Below are positions 1-13,456 of a DNA stretch of 64,000 nt, in pieces. The notes beneath the pieces are model-generated. The model was not told the origin of the DNA. It ran no database searches and saw only the letters and a list, made by a program, of their open reading frames with translations. Source of the stretch: Cohnella ginsengisoli (GTDB lineage: Bacteria > Bacillota > Bacilli > Paenibacillales > Paenibacillaceae). Both the position numbers and the translations under genes were made by a program. Positions within the stretch are counted from its first letter, which is position 1. Every line of letters begins with the position of its first letter. Where the stretch lies: NCBI RefSeq assembly GCF_029525555.1, contig NZ_JAPDHZ010000003.1, positions 310,001 to 374,000 of the forward strand. The letters run 5' to 3'.

Positions 1-35
1 CCTACGATCTGTATAACGGGAGGCATGGCACTCAT
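1..35 (-). CDS. mobB: MobB, molybdopterin-guanine dinucleotide biosynthesis adapter (5' end only)
   Basis: Only the first codons lie in the window; the gene runs off the left edge. The ATG at 35-33 overlaps the mobA TGA in an ATGA junction, and an AAAGGAG lies about 11 nt upstream inside mobA. The visible peptide MSAMPPVIQIVG matches the N-terminal strand that precedes the P-loop in MobB proteins. MobB is a GTP-binding adapter that assists MobA. The call rests on position after mobA and on this short peptide. Confidence 0.55.
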   Translation of the reverse strand, partial: MSAMPPVIQIV

Positions 36-664
36 GATCGCAGACGCTCCTTTGCAAGCCGGTAATCCTCCGGCGTGTTCATGTTCATCAACTGTTCAGC
101 GTCTTTGCCCTCCGGCACCCATTTCACAAAACGCATCGTTGCCGTCGCTTCCAACACCCGCCTGTTGCCGCTATTAAGCGCATCTTGCCATACGGAGCGC
201 GTATGGCCGCGATATAGCGCGCACAACGGATGAAGCTTGCCGCCGGCCTCGGGCAAGACAGCGTCCGCCTCCGGATGCCGAGCCAGCGTCTCTGACAACG
301 CCCGCCATACGTTTGGCCCCGCGAGCGGGTAATCGCAGGCGACGACCAGCTGCAGCGGAAGCTCGGAGGCAGCCATGCCCGCGCATATGCCGGCGATCGG
401 ACCGAACTCCGCCACCTCATCGGCAGTCACGCGGACATCGCCGGGAAGAAACTCGTATTCACGCTTGCGTTCCGCTACGACCGTTACCCGTTCTGCGATA
501 TCCGACAAGCTTCTGCACAATCGCAAGAGCAGCGGCTCGCCGTTGAATTCAAGCCCCTCCTTGCGGGCGCCCATCCGCCTGCCCGCTCCGCCGCACAATA
601 CGACGGCATGACAGCCGGACATCGCTGCGTTAGCGTTCCCATTCCATGAGGATATCATTGCCAT
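32..664 (-). CDS. mobA: MobA, molybdenum cofactor guanylyltransferase
   Basis: A 210-residue cytosolic nucleotidyltransferase that transfers GMP from GTP to molybdopterin to make the bis-MGD cofactor. The family signature LCGGAGRRMG followed by K is at about residues 23-35, and the DYP of the metal-binding region is near the middle. The ATG at 664 has GGAGG 7 nt upstream, inside moeA, so the gene overlaps moeA by 10 nt. An alternative ATG at 658 would give an ATGA overlap, and a Met sits just before the signature. It is translationally coupled between moeA and mobB. Confidence 0.9.
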   Translation of the reverse strand: MAMISSWNGNANAAMSGCHAVVLCGGAGRRMGARKEGLEFNGEPLLLRLCRSLSDIAERVTVVAERKREYEFLPGDVRVTADEVAEFGPIAGICAGMAASELPLQLVVACDYPLAGPNVWRALSETLARHPEADAVLPEAGGKLHPLCALYRGHTRSVWQDALNSGNRRVLEATATMRFVKWVPEGKDAEQLMNMNTPEDYRLAKERLRS

Positions 665-1914
665 GCGCGCTCCTCCCAGCCCGGAAGCAGCCGAACGTCG
701 ATCATGGCGCCCGGCCGCGTCTCTTCGGCGGACGGCGGGATCGCGAGCAGCGCGTTCGCTTGCCCGATCGAGAGGAGTCCCGATGAGCTGTTCTCATCGC
801 ACGGACGCGCGGTCAGCTTGCCATCCTCGATCCGAACGACGCCACGCAGAAACCGGGGATTGGCGTTGCTCTTCATGAAGCCTTCCGCCAAGCGCGCCCG
901 GCACCAATCGAGCGCGCCGCTGCCCCCGCCCATCCGCTCGATCGCCGGACGCGCCAGCAGCTCGAATCCGGCGAAGCAGGCGCCGGGATTGCCGGATAGC
1001 CCGATCAGCAGCTTGCCGTCCATGACGATCGCGCTAGACGCGCTTCCCGGACGAATGGCCAGTTTGGAAAACAAAAGACCTGGACCGGCTTCCCTGAATA
1101 CGCCGCCCATGACGTCGGTGTCTCCGACGGAGATGCCGCCCGACACGATGACCAGATCGGCATCGGCGAGCCCCCGCCGCAGCATCTGCTTCGCTTCGTG
1201 CGGCTCGTCCGGCACGTGCGCGTCCCACGCCGTTTCCCCCGCTGCCGATTCGATCAATGCCCGCAGCATCGGCTGGTTGCCGTTGCGAACTTGACCGATC
1301 ATCGGCTCGCATTCGACCGGCACCACATCGTCGCCCGCCGTAATGACGACGATCCGCGGCTTGCGGTAAACGTACGGCTTGGCTACGCCGACCGATGCCA
1401 GCAAAGCCGCTTGTCCCGGCCCGATCCGCGTTCCCGCGGCGAGGAGCATGCTGCCTGAGGCTGCCTCGGCTCCCGCAGCGGTCACATGCCTGCCTGTCGT
1501 CTCCGGCCGCAGGAAGACAGCCTGGCGCATGCCGTCATCGCTCTGCCTGAGGGCGACCGCTTCCTGCATCACGACCGTATCCGCGCCTACGGGCAACGGC
1601 CCTCCCGTCCCGACGCGCATGGCTTCGCCGGATTGAATACGGTAACCCGCAGCATCCCGCGCATCTCCCTCCAAGATTTCAAGCATGACCGGGCTATGCG
1701 GCGACGCCGACGCCAGGTCCGCCGCTCTCACCGCATAGCCGTCCATGCCCGCGCGCGCAAACGCCGGTATCGGCGCATCCGTACGCACCGCCTCCGCCAA
1801 ACGACGGCCGCTCGCCTGAAGCAGCGGCACCTCCTCGGCGCCGACCGGCTCGGCCCATGCCAAGATGCGTCGCTGCGCTTCATCAAGGGATATCGCGTCC
1901 CGGCGTCCATTCAT
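655..1914 (-). CDS. moeA: MoeA, molybdopterin molybdotransferase
   Basis: A 419-residue protein that inserts molybdate into adenylylated molybdopterin. It has the usual order: an N-terminal MoeA domain (about 1-170), the MoCF-binding domain (about 175-320) with SGGISVGDTDVM and GLSGNPGACF, and a C-terminal domain IV. The length is typical. It is the first gene of a moeA-mobA-mobB operon with overlapping stops and starts. The gene for the MPT-adenylating step may be the MoaB/Mog-like gene near 43.6-44.2 kb, which is not linked to this operon. Confidence 0.95.
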   Translation of the reverse strand: MNGRRDAISLDEAQRRILAWAEPVGAEEVPLLQASGRRLAEAVRTDAPIPAFARAGMDGYAVRAADLASASPHSPVMLEILEGDARDAAGYRIQSGEAMRVGTGGPLPVGADTVVMQEAVALRQSDDGMRQAVFLRPETTGRHVTAAGAEAASGSMLLAAGTRIGPGQAALLASVGVAKPYVYRKPRIVVITAGDDVVPVECEPMIGQVRNGNQPMLRALIESAAGETAWDAHVPDEPHEAKQMLRRGLADADLVIVSGGISVGDTDVMGGVFREAGPGLLFSKLAIRPGSASSAIVMDGKLLIGLSGNPGACFAGFELLARPAIERMGGGSGALDWCRARLAEGFMKSNANPRFLRGVVRIEDGKLTARPCDENSSSGLLSIGQANALLAIPPSAEETRPGAMIDVRLLPGWEERAWQ

Positions 1915-2439
1915 CCTGCTAGCCCCTTATCGATTCCTCTAAGTATAAATTCTTCCATATAATTACACAGGCAATTTGAATATGAACTTCTTGCGCGCAT
2001 TCCATTATCCCATCGACTCAGACCGACATCGCCGAGTCCGGTCGACCTCATTCAAGGTAAGTCGACAAAATTTTTAAAGTCGGAAAAAGTCTTTCTGAGT
2101 CGTGCTCCATTCGAAGTTATGCAAAGGCCCAGCTCGTATGTTAACTATTGTATCATTTCTGTCCGACTCACAATAGTCCGCACCTCCTCCACCCATCGCC
2201 TGATTCTTGACTTCCAGTCGGATTTAATGGGAGGAAATTGTCCGACAGCTGGTTGCGTGCGAGGCGGGAATAAGGGCTCGAAAAGCATGGCTGAATCAAT
2301 GGGATAGTCGATCGAAAATCGTAGCCGAATCGTGGGCGAGCTTAATGAAGGGCGTATCTGACGAAAGAGCGCAGCTGATCCAATGGGATAGTGGTATGAA
2401 CTCGAAAAACGGGCCTATTTACACGCGCCGCGTCCTACG
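1915..2439. other. Intergenic region, no gene recognised
   Basis: Some 520 bp separate moeA from the aminotransferase terminator. The two ORFs here have no Shine-Dalgarno sequence and no protein-like composition. The stretch 2010-2310 is unusually rich in AGTCGG/CCGACT-like words. No confident promoter was found. Confidence 0.5.
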
Positions 2440-2483
2440 AAAAAAACGCACCGCCGGCGAATTCTCGACCGAACGGTGCGTTC
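2440..2483 (-). terminator. Rho-independent terminator of the aminotransferase gene
   Basis: AACGCACCG (2445-2453) and CGGTGCGTT (2474-2482) form a 9-bp stem. Read on the minus strand it is followed by a T run. It lies 33 bp past the aminotransferase stop. Confidence 0.85.
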
Positions 2484-2515
2484 TCATATTAAAATCATCG
2501 CGCGATTTAACTCAA

Positions 2516-3715
2516 TTATACGCCGACGCCAACATGCGCCAGCGCCTTGGACAGTCTGGCGATGCCCTCCCGCGAGCGCTCTTCGTCCGTATACGAGAAG
2601 TTGAAGCGCGCCTTGTCCAGCTCAGGCTGCTCGGCATAGAAAGAGACGCCGGGTACGAAGGCGACGCCGTGCTCGACGGCGGTCTTCAACAGATCGGTCG
2701 TGTTCACCGATGCCGGGAACTCGATCCAGATGAACATGCCGCCCTTCGGCACTTCCCACGTGACGCCTGGCCAAGCTTCCTGCTGGAGCAGACCGACCAT
2801 GTTCTCCATCCGCGCTTCGTACTCCGTGCGGACGAATTCGATGTGCGCGTCCAGATCGAAGCAAGTCAACAGTTGGTATAGCGTCTGTTGGTCCAGCGTG
2901 CTGGACTGCAGGTCGGCCGCTTGCTTGGCACGCGCCATATTGCGGATGATATCCGGATCGGCCATGACCCAGCCGGTACGCAGACCGGGCGCGACCGTCT
3001 TGGAGAAGGTACTCGTATATACGACGCAAGAGCCTTCGACGGACGGCGCCAGCGAGAAAATCGACGGATACGTCAGCGACGCCTCGCCGAATTTTAATTC
3101 GCCGTACGGATCGTCCTCGAGGATCAGCGTATCCGTACGCTGGCACAGCTCGAGCACGGCTTTACGGCGCTCGAGGCTCCATGCCTTGCCCGTCGGATTC
3201 GAGAACGTCGGGATGACGTACAGAATCTTTGGCTTGTGCTTCAGCAGCTTGGTCTCCAGATCCGCGAGGTCGAGGCCGTCGCTGTCGCCTTCTACGGACA
3301 CCGTCTCCGCCCCGTAGGAACGGAACACCTGCAGCGCCGACAAATAGGTCGGACGTTCAACCAGAATCGTGTCGCCCGGATCGATGTAGATGCGCGTCAG
3401 CAAATCGATCGCCTGCTGCGAGCCGGTCGTGAGCAGCATGTCGTCGGGCGTGACTTTGCAGCCCTTGCGCGCCATGCGCGCGCAGAGCGCCTCGCGCAGC
3501 GGCAAATAGCCTTCGGTCAGGCCGTATTGGAGCGCCTTGTTGCCTTGGGCCATCACGCGCTGGAATGCCTCGGACACCGCGGCGACCGGGAAATGCTCCT
3601 CGGCAGGCAGCCCGCCGGCGAAGGAGATGATCGAATTCCCCTGCGTCAGCTTCAAAATTTCCCGGACTGCCGAGGAGGAGAAGCTCCCAAGTCTGGAGGA
3701 GTATCGATAGTTCAT
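2516..3715 (-). CDS. PLP-dependent aminotransferase (aminoadipate/aromatic transaminase type)
   Basis: A 399-residue fold-type I class I/II aminotransferase without a GntR domain, like the LysN/ARO8 group that transaminates 2-aminoadipate, branched-chain or aromatic 2-oxo acids. The PLP lysine is K239 in STFSKTVAPGLRTGW, and EDDPY and NPTGKAWS motifs are present. ATG 3715 has GGGGA about 9 nt upstream; a TTG at 3736 is an in-frame alternative. It lies 79 bp after leuA on the same strand and ends at a terminator, so it may be the last gene of the ilv-leu unit and supply the final transamination. Substrate is not decided by sequence. Confidence 0.85.
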   Translation of the reverse strand: MNYRYSSRLGSFSSSAVREILKLTQGNSIISFAGGLPAEEHFPVAAVSEAFQRVMAQGNKALQYGLTEGYLPLREALCARMARKGCKVTPDDMLLTTGSQQAIDLLTRIYIDPGDTILVERPTYLSALQVFRSYGAETVSVEGDSDGLDLADLETKLLKHKPKILYVIPTFSNPTGKAWSLERRKAVLELCQRTDTLILEDDPYGELKFGEASLTYPSIFSLAPSVEGSCVVYTSTFSKTVAPGLRTGWVMADPDIIRNMARAKQAADLQSSTLDQQTLYQLLTCFDLDAHIEFVRTEYEARMENMVGLLQQEAWPGVTWEVPKGGMFIWIEFPASVNTTDLLKTAVEHGVAFVPGVSFYAEQPELDKARFNFSYTDEERSREGIARLSKALAHVGVGV

Positions 3716-3794
3716 ACGGGGTTCCCCATTTCTCAAATGACGGCGGTCCGTAGCTTTGATGCGGCGGGCCTCCGCCTTAAATATATTCGTTGCG

Positions 3795-5351
<1,557 letters not shown>

Positions 5352-5399
5352 GGCAGAGCCTGTCGGCCCGCACCTCCGATCGTCATGCATATGAGAGAA

Positions 5400-5427
5400 G
5401 AGAAGGCCGAATTGCTCCGACCTTCTC
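5400..5427 (-). other. Inverted repeat between ilvC and leuA
   Basis: GAGAAGG and CCTTCTC arms flank a 14-nt loop in the 100-bp gap. Only a short pyrimidine tract follows, so it may be a weak terminator or processing hairpin that lowers leuA expression. Confidence 0.35.
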
Positions 5428-5455
5428 CCGATTATAACATAAGGTTAGCTGGTTC

Positions 5456-8888
<3,433 letters not shown>

Positions 8889-8943
8889 CCTTCATCCTCC
8901 TTAAGTAGAATCATTTATGAGCCAATAGGCTGTAAATCAAAAT

Positions 8944-8994
8944 AAAAAAAGCCCTTCGTCCGAACGTCTGTTAAACGTTCTGGGACGAAAGGCT
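8944..8994 (-). terminator. T-box terminator hairpin
   Basis: GGACGAAAGGCT (8983-8994) pairs with AGCCCTTCGTCC (8950-8961), with a GAACGT/ACGTTC inner helix and a seven-base T run on the minus strand. It is mutually exclusive with the antiterminator that includes the T-box sequence. Confidence 0.9.
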
Positions 8995-9278
8995 GTTCCT
9001 TCCGCGGTACCACCCGGATTCGCGCGCGATCTCGCGATCGGCGCCTCATCAAGTATGCCGCCGATCCGAGCGCTCGGAGGACGTCCATACTTCAGGCGCG
9101 ATAACGTGCGCCACCCCGAGACCCCTTAGTAAGCTGCATGCAGCCGTTCGGGAGACCAGCTCCGAGGAGACCTTGCGTACAGGGTTATCGGCATCGGTCT
9201 CAGCAATCCCGACGCTCTCTGAGCGATAGTGCCCACCCGCATCTTCCTCTTCAACGCTGTTCAAGATGAATCAATGTA
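8944..9278 (-). ncRNA. T-box leader upstream of ilvB
   Basis: The leader holds the conserved T-box bulge sequence GGGTGGTACCGCGG (9015-9002, minus strand), an upstream stem I with AGAGAG and a TGAGA-containing distal loop, and a terminator. Uncharged tRNA would pair at the bulge and favour an antiterminator. In stem I, GAGGA (9249-9245) can pair with TCCTC (9168-9164), leaving AAGGTC as the 3' side of the presumed specifier loop. I could not assign the specifier codon with confidence; a leucine or other branched-chain codon is expected. Confidence 0.92.
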
Positions 9279-9284
9279 GTACCC

Positions 9285-9313
9285 ATTATATGCCCCGGTG
9301 AAGCGTTAGTCAA
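9285..9313 (-). promoter_or_regulatory. Sigma-A promoter of the ilv-leu T-box
   Basis: TTGACT (9313-9308) and TATAAT (9290-9285) are 17 nt apart, a near-consensus sigma-A promoter. It places the transcript start near 9278, just before stem I of the T-box. Confidence 0.85.
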
Positions 9314-9446
9314 GACAAGGATTAAAGTCGCGCATAAATCCATTTTCGCCCGGATCGTCCTTCCGCGTAGAGCGAAAAGCCGGATCCCTTCATATGATAA
9401 TCCAGATGCCCGCGACGCATGCGGACCGATCTGGAGGTGATGGCTT

Positions 9447-9881
9447 ATGTTGCGCTGGCTGAGGCGCGGCGACTTGCCCGCGATCGTCCGGATCGTCCGC
9501 CGGGAGCTAATCCCCCTCTCTCCGCATCCGCAGCCGGGCGGCCGCAAGCTCCGCAAAGATATGAAAGCGCGCCTCGCCCAGGGCTCGACGCTCGTCGCGT
9601 CCGAGGGCACCAAGGTTTGTGCCTTTCTTCACTTCATCATACAGTACGATACGCTCTTCGTCGATCTGCTCGCCGCGGACCGCTCATGCCAGGGCAAAGG
9701 CTACGGCTCCGGCTTGATGAGCCGCGTCGAACGTCATGCGAAGAACCTCGGCTGCCTGCGCGCCATGCTGTATGTCGACGAAGGGAACGAGGACGGCGCG
9801 CGGTTTTACCGGCGACTGGGCTATTCGGTGGTGGCGCACCATGAATCGCTGAAGTGTTATGAAATGTATAAATGGCTCTGA
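9447..9881 (+). CDS. GNAT family N-acetyltransferase
   Basis: A 144-residue single-domain acetyltransferase. The acetyl-CoA pyrophosphate loop is in CQGKGYGSGLM (about residues 75-87), and the C-terminal EGNEDGARFYRRLGY motif is typical. ATG 9447 follows GGAGGTGATGGCTT. Substrate unknown. It converges on the DUF4166 gene with a gap of only 5 bp and no terminator between them. Confidence 0.85.
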   Translation: MLRWLRRGDLPAIVRIVRRELIPLSPHPQPGGRKLRKDMKARLAQGSTLVASEGTKVCAFLHFIIQYDTLFVDLLAADRSCQGKGYGSGLMSRVERHAKNLGCLRAMLYVDEGNEDGARFYRRLGYSVVAHHESLKCYEMYKWL

Positions 9882-9886
9882 GTGAA

Positions 9887-10567
9887 TTATTCTCTGCGTT
9901 CCAGCCGGAGCGGCGTCGCCTGCAGCGGAATGCTTCCCGCGCCGACGCGGATCGTGTGCGCTTGGAAAGATCCCTTGTAAGCGAAAATTTTGCCCAACAA
10001 TGGGTTGCGGACCGACACCGAGATCCGGTAGCAGGCGTCGTCATCGTCGTACCATTCGCACACGTCCGCGCAGCCGGTGAGCGGCGCCGGAAAACGGAAG
10101 CCGAGCGGGCCTTCATAGAAGCGCTGCTCGCCGGAACGGATCTGGATCCCGCCGTTCGGCGCCGCCCATACGTCCAGGTCGACCGCGAGATGCTGTTTAT
10201 TTCCCAGGTAATCTACGATGCGTTCCCGGTTGCCGCTATAGACCATCGTCGCGTCGAAGCGGCGAATCGACCGCTCGAATCGGAACGTGCGGTTGATGGT
10301 CAGCGTCTCTCTGCCGAACGCGTCGCGGTAGGCGTAGTTTTCGATGGAAAACGGCACTTGACGGCCGCACTCGGGAAACATGATGTGCCGCGACGCGCCG
10401 ACCGCGAGCGGCAGCGCCGCCCATTTCGCATAGCGGACCTCCTCCATCACGCCGCGCCCGATCGAAGCGACCCCTTCGCCGCTGCTAAATCCGAAGCGCT
10501 CGCGGATCTTCGGATGCAGCTTCGCGAACTCTTTCTCCCCGAGCGCTCTTTCAAATATCGACTTCAT
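9887..10567 (-). CDS. DUF4166 domain protein
   Basis: A 226-residue soluble protein of unknown function. It matches the DUF4166 type: an N-terminal LHPKIRERFG-like segment, then a beta-rich body with FERSIRRFDATMVYSG and a late GPLGFRFPAPLTG. ATG 10567 overlaps the DoxX-like stop in ATGA, with AAGGAGGAG upstream. It is third in an operon of DCC oxidoreductase, DoxX-like and DUF4166 genes. The order implies shared function in membrane or redox physiology; nothing more specific can be said. Confidence 0.75.
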   Translation of the reverse strand: MKSIFERALGEKEFAKLHPKIRERFGFSSGEGVASIGRGVMEEVRYAKWAALPLAVGASRHIMFPECGRQVPFSIENYAYRDAFGRETLTINRTFRFERSIRRFDATMVYSGNRERIVDYLGNKQHLAVDLDVWAAPNGGIQIRSGEQRFYEGPLGFRFPAPLTGCADVCEWYDDDDACYRISVSVRNPLLGKIFAYKGSFQAHTIRVGAGSIPLQATPLRLERRE

Positions 10568-11541
10568 GCACGCTCCTCCTTCATCTTCATGTCGGCATGG
10601 CTCCCGTGGTGCCTTCGGCACCGCTTTGCGGACGGTAGTCCTTTGCGCGTCCGGATGGCGGCGAACGTCGCCGCCAGCATCAGCATCGCCAGGACAAGCG
10701 GGTTGAACGGCGCATACAGCAGCGCAGGCGAGGATCCCAGCGCCCCGACCGTCAGCGCGCATAGCGCGATCGCTTGCGCCGCGAGCAGCCCCGGCGACCG
10801 CCGGAGCGCCAAGATGACCGCGAGCAGCAGCTCGCTAACGCCCAGCGCCGCATTAAACGCAGGCTCGATGCCGGGGAACCAGCCGAGCGCGCGCAGCAGG
10901 TCCAGCTCGCCCGACGCGGCAGGATACAGCAGTTTCGGCACCAGTCCGGCATAAGCCCAGCAGAGCGACAGGACGGCGACGCTGAGCGCATGAAGCTTGG
11001 CGCGCAGCAGGCTCTCCTCCGGCGGCATGCCGCGGTCGAGCCATAGCCGCAGCGCGTCGAAGCTCCACGCGGTGGCCCAGCCGAACAACGGCCTGAACAG
11101 TAGCCGGTCGAGCCAGCGCCCCGCGCGCCCGAACCGCGTGCGGTAGTCGAAGCGCGTGACGAACCGCACACCGCCGTCAGGCAGCGGCGAATATCGCCAA
11201 TAGCCGCCGCCGCGCCCGATGAGCGATAATGGATGGCTCGTGCCAAAGGCGAGGACCGAGGTGCGGACGCCGTCCGCCGCGACGTCGGGCGCCCGGGACT
11301 TCCCCGTGCCGCGGATCGAGAGCCCGAAGCCGAGCCGGGTCCGGTAGAGGAAGTCCTGGTCGTCCTCCGGCGACGCCTTGGGCAGGTAATCGATCTCGCT
11401 GAAGCGCAGGTCCCATCGCTCATGAAGCTTGGGCTGCTGCGTGTGCCGCCACAGCGCCTCCATGTCGGAGGCGACGTCGATCTCGACATAGATCGGACGC
11501 CCTGCGCCCGGCGCTCGCCGACGATCGCGCGGCCCGCTCAT
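10564..11541 (-). CDS. DoxX-like membrane protein with N-terminal SRPBCC-like domain
   Basis: A 325-residue protein. Residues 1-175 look like a soluble polyketide-cyclase/SRPBCC-type domain (WDLRFSEIDYLP, YWRYSPLPDGGVRFVTRFDYRTRFG). Residues about 185-310 contain four hydrophobic helices of the DoxX-like type. ATG 11541 overlaps the previous stop in ATGA. The combination is seen in Bacillales with DCC-family and DUF4166 neighbours. Function unknown. Confidence 0.7.
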   Translation of the reverse strand: MSGPRDRRRAPGAGRPIYVEIDVASDMEALWRHTQQPKLHERWDLRFSEIDYLPKASPEDDQDFLYRTRLGFGLSIRGTGKSRAPDVAADGVRTSVLAFGTSHPLSLIGRGGGYWRYSPLPDGGVRFVTRFDYRTRFGRAGRWLDRLLFRPLFGWATAWSFDALRLWLDRGMPPEESLLRAKLHALSVAVLSLCWAYAGLVPKLLYPAASGELDLLRALGWFPGIEPAFNAALGVSELLLAVILALRRSPGLLAAQAIALCALTVGALGSSPALLYAPFNPLVLAMLMLAATFAAIRTRKGLPSAKRCRRHHGSHADMKMKEERA

Positions 11542-12071
11542 CGAAGCCCGCCCTGCCGCTTCGCGACATCCGTCGCAGAGGCTTCTTCGCCGTACCCGGA
11601 CGGCCCCGCAATGCCACCGTCGATTTCGGCGGCAGCAGCGGCGTCGCCGTCCTGCGCGCTCCAGCCGCCGCCCGCCACCAGCCGTCGCCGCAGCCGCTCG
11701 TCCGGCAGCACCGGGCAATGCCGGCCCATGCGACCCGCCAGCCGATGTCTTCGCGCGGCGATCGCATCGTAGACGGCATCCCGCAGCCGCGCAGGCACGA
11801 GCCGCAGCGCCGCGGCGACGGCCGGCCAAGGCGCGTCCAGCGCCGCTAGCGTGCGGATCGCGGCCGCAGACCGCGTCCAGGAAGCCGAGCCGCGTACAAG
11901 CACGAAACTGCCGCCTGCAGGCAGCGCAAGACCGAGCCGCGCCGTCAGCTCCCGCCCGACGGCGGAATCCAGCGCCGCGAAGCGCAGCCGCTCCGCCCGG
12001 TCCCGCTTCGCCGCGAAGCGGGCGATGCCCCTGCACATCGCGCATTCGCCGTCCACCAGCAGCACCGCCAT
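11538..12071 (-). CDS. DCC family (DUF393) thiol-disulfide oxidoreductase-like protein
   Basis: A 177-residue protein with the family signature VDGECAMCRG, a CxxC-like pair at about residues 10-13 in a thioredoxin-like fold. Two starts fit: ATG 12071, preceded by GGAAGGCGAGG, and ATG 12092. The C-terminal 30 residues are low complexity. It heads the three-gene operon with the DoxX-like and DUF4166 genes. Redox activity is inferred from the CxxC only. Confidence 0.75.
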   Translation of the reverse strand: MAVLLVDGECAMCRGIARFAAKRDRAERLRFAALDSAVGRELTARLGLALPAGGSFVLVRGSASWTRSAAAIRTLAALDAPWPAVAAALRLVPARLRDAVYDAIAARRHRLAGRMGRHCPVLPDERLRRRLVAGGGWSAQDGDAAAAAEIDGGIAGPSGYGEEASATDVAKRQGGLR

Positions 12072-12265
12072 ATCCGCCTCGCCTTCCCGCATGCCGCTCT
12101 CAGGCGAGCGCCCCCCCGATGCCCGAACGCGGACGCCGGCGCCCCTTTTCCCCGTATCTCCGTATCGTCCCATCTCATGCCGCCTCCTTCATGTCCCCAT
12201 TGTAGGGGCCGGCGGCGGATCGCGGCAGTTCCAACTTCCGTAGGACGGCAGGCGCGCGGGGGACT

Positions 12266-12301
12266 ATAAAAATAGGCCCCCGGCGAATCGCCGGAAGCCT
12301 A
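12266..12301 (-). terminator. Terminator after the GNAT gene at 12316
   Basis: CCGGCG/CGCCGG core, with flanking AGGC...GCCT pairing, is followed on the minus strand by ATTTTTAT. It lies 15 bp beyond the acetyltransferase stop. Confidence 0.8.
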
Positions 12302-12315
12302 AGGATCGGGAAATC

Positions 12316-12771
12316 CTATAAAGCCATCGTCATGAACACGCTATACGGATCCTCTTCATAGTCGGCAAATGGGCCGCAGTATTCGAAGCCGAACTTCTCG
12401 TACAACTTGCGCGCGGGAATGAACGAGTCCGGCGAACCGGTCTCCAGGCTCAGCCGCTCGAAGCCCCGGCTTCTCGCTTCCGCCACGATGTGCGCGAGCA
12501 TGCCCGCCGCCACGCCTTTGCGCAGATGCGCCGCCGCCGTCCGCATGGACTTCAGCTCACCGTGCCCCCCGCCGAGGTCCTTCAGCGCTCCGCAGCCCAT
12601 CAGTTCCTTGCCGTCCCAAGCGCTCCAGAACGTGATCTCCGGACGCTTAAGCCCCGCGAGATCGAGCGCGTGAACGCTCTCCGGCGGCGTATCCTCCGCC
12701 ATGCCCCGCAGATGCTCCTCCAGCAAGGCCGCCACCTCGGGACCGGAAAGGTCGTCTACCATAATTTCCAT
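12316..12771 (-). CDS. GNAT family N-acetyltransferase
   Basis: A 151-residue acetyltransferase. The CoA-binding segment is AHLRKGVAAGMLAHIV, and LYEKFGFEYCGPF is at the C-terminus, as in YsnE-like small GNAT enzymes. ATG 12771 is supported by AGGAG 8 nt upstream; an in-frame ATG at 12792 lacks this. Substrate unknown. It has its own terminator. Confidence 0.82.
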   Translation of the reverse strand: MEIMVDDLSGPEVAALLEEHLRGMAEDTPPESVHALDLAGLKRPEITFWSAWDGKELMGCGALKDLGGGHGELKSMRTAAAHLRKGVAAGMLAHIVAEARSRGFERLSLETGSPDSFIPARKLYEKFGFEYCGPFADYEEDPYSVFMTMAL

Positions 12772-12809
12772 GTCTGCCACTCCTCTGTCCATACCCGCGA
12801 TGTTTTAGT

Positions 12810-13456
12810 CTATTTTCGCTCGATGTCGCCGCGATTGTCCAGACCGCCTTTGCGAACCTTGTCGACCGCTTCGCGACCGCTTCGCACGCCGAGCTTTTTT
12901 GAGGATTTTGTTCACCTGGTTTTTGAGCGTGCTCTCGGATTTGTACAGCTTGCGCTCGATCTGCGCGTGCGTGTAGCCCTCCTCCAGCATCACGTATACC
13001 TCCCGCTCGGCGGCGGTCAGCGGCTGCAGCTGCTCCTCTCGCTTCAACCGCCTTAGCTCCTTCAGCAGCGCCTCCATCGCCTCGGGATGATGGTAGACGC
13101 CCCGGATCGCCTGGGGGGAGCTCCTTGAACCTGGACTTGTCCAAATAGTGCAGCGCGCCGGCGGTAAAAGCGTCCGTCATCGTTCGTTCGGATGCATCCG
13201 ACGTCAGCATGACGATTCGGACGGGACGAAGCTCCGCCAGGGCGAGCGCCGTGTAAATGCCGTCGCGCCCGACTTCGGTCAGATGTACGTCCAGCAGCGC
13301 CACGTCGAATTCGATCGACGCGGCCAGGCGCAGCGCCTCCTCCGGCGTCGCGGCCGTGCCGACGACCAGCAGGTCTTCCTCCCGGTTCAGGTAGAGGCTC
13401 ATCGACTTGACCCAATCCGGATCGTCTTCGACGAGCAGCAGGCGAATCGGCTTCAT
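12810..13456 (-). CDS. LuxR/NarL-type response regulator (two +1 frameshifts as sequenced)
   Basis: A receiver domain (LLLVEDDPDWVKSM, phospho-acceptor in VALLDVHL, K in YLDKSRF) is followed in another frame by a LuxR-type helix-turn-helix (LTAAEREVYVMLEEG, IERKLYKSESTLKNQV). Removing one G from the G6 at 13113-13118 joins the two domains (FKELPQAIRGVYHH). Removing one T from the T6 at 12895-12900 restores the expected end (KKLGVRSGREAVDKV) and the stop at 12810. ATG 13456 overlaps the kinase stop in ATGA with AGGAGGG upstream. It is the partner of the upstream sensor kinase; targets unknown. Confidence 0.85.

Noticed and set aside
2119..2881. Two plus-strand ORFs between moeA and the aminotransferase
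   Set aside because: No start signals; the second is mostly antisense to the aminotransferase.
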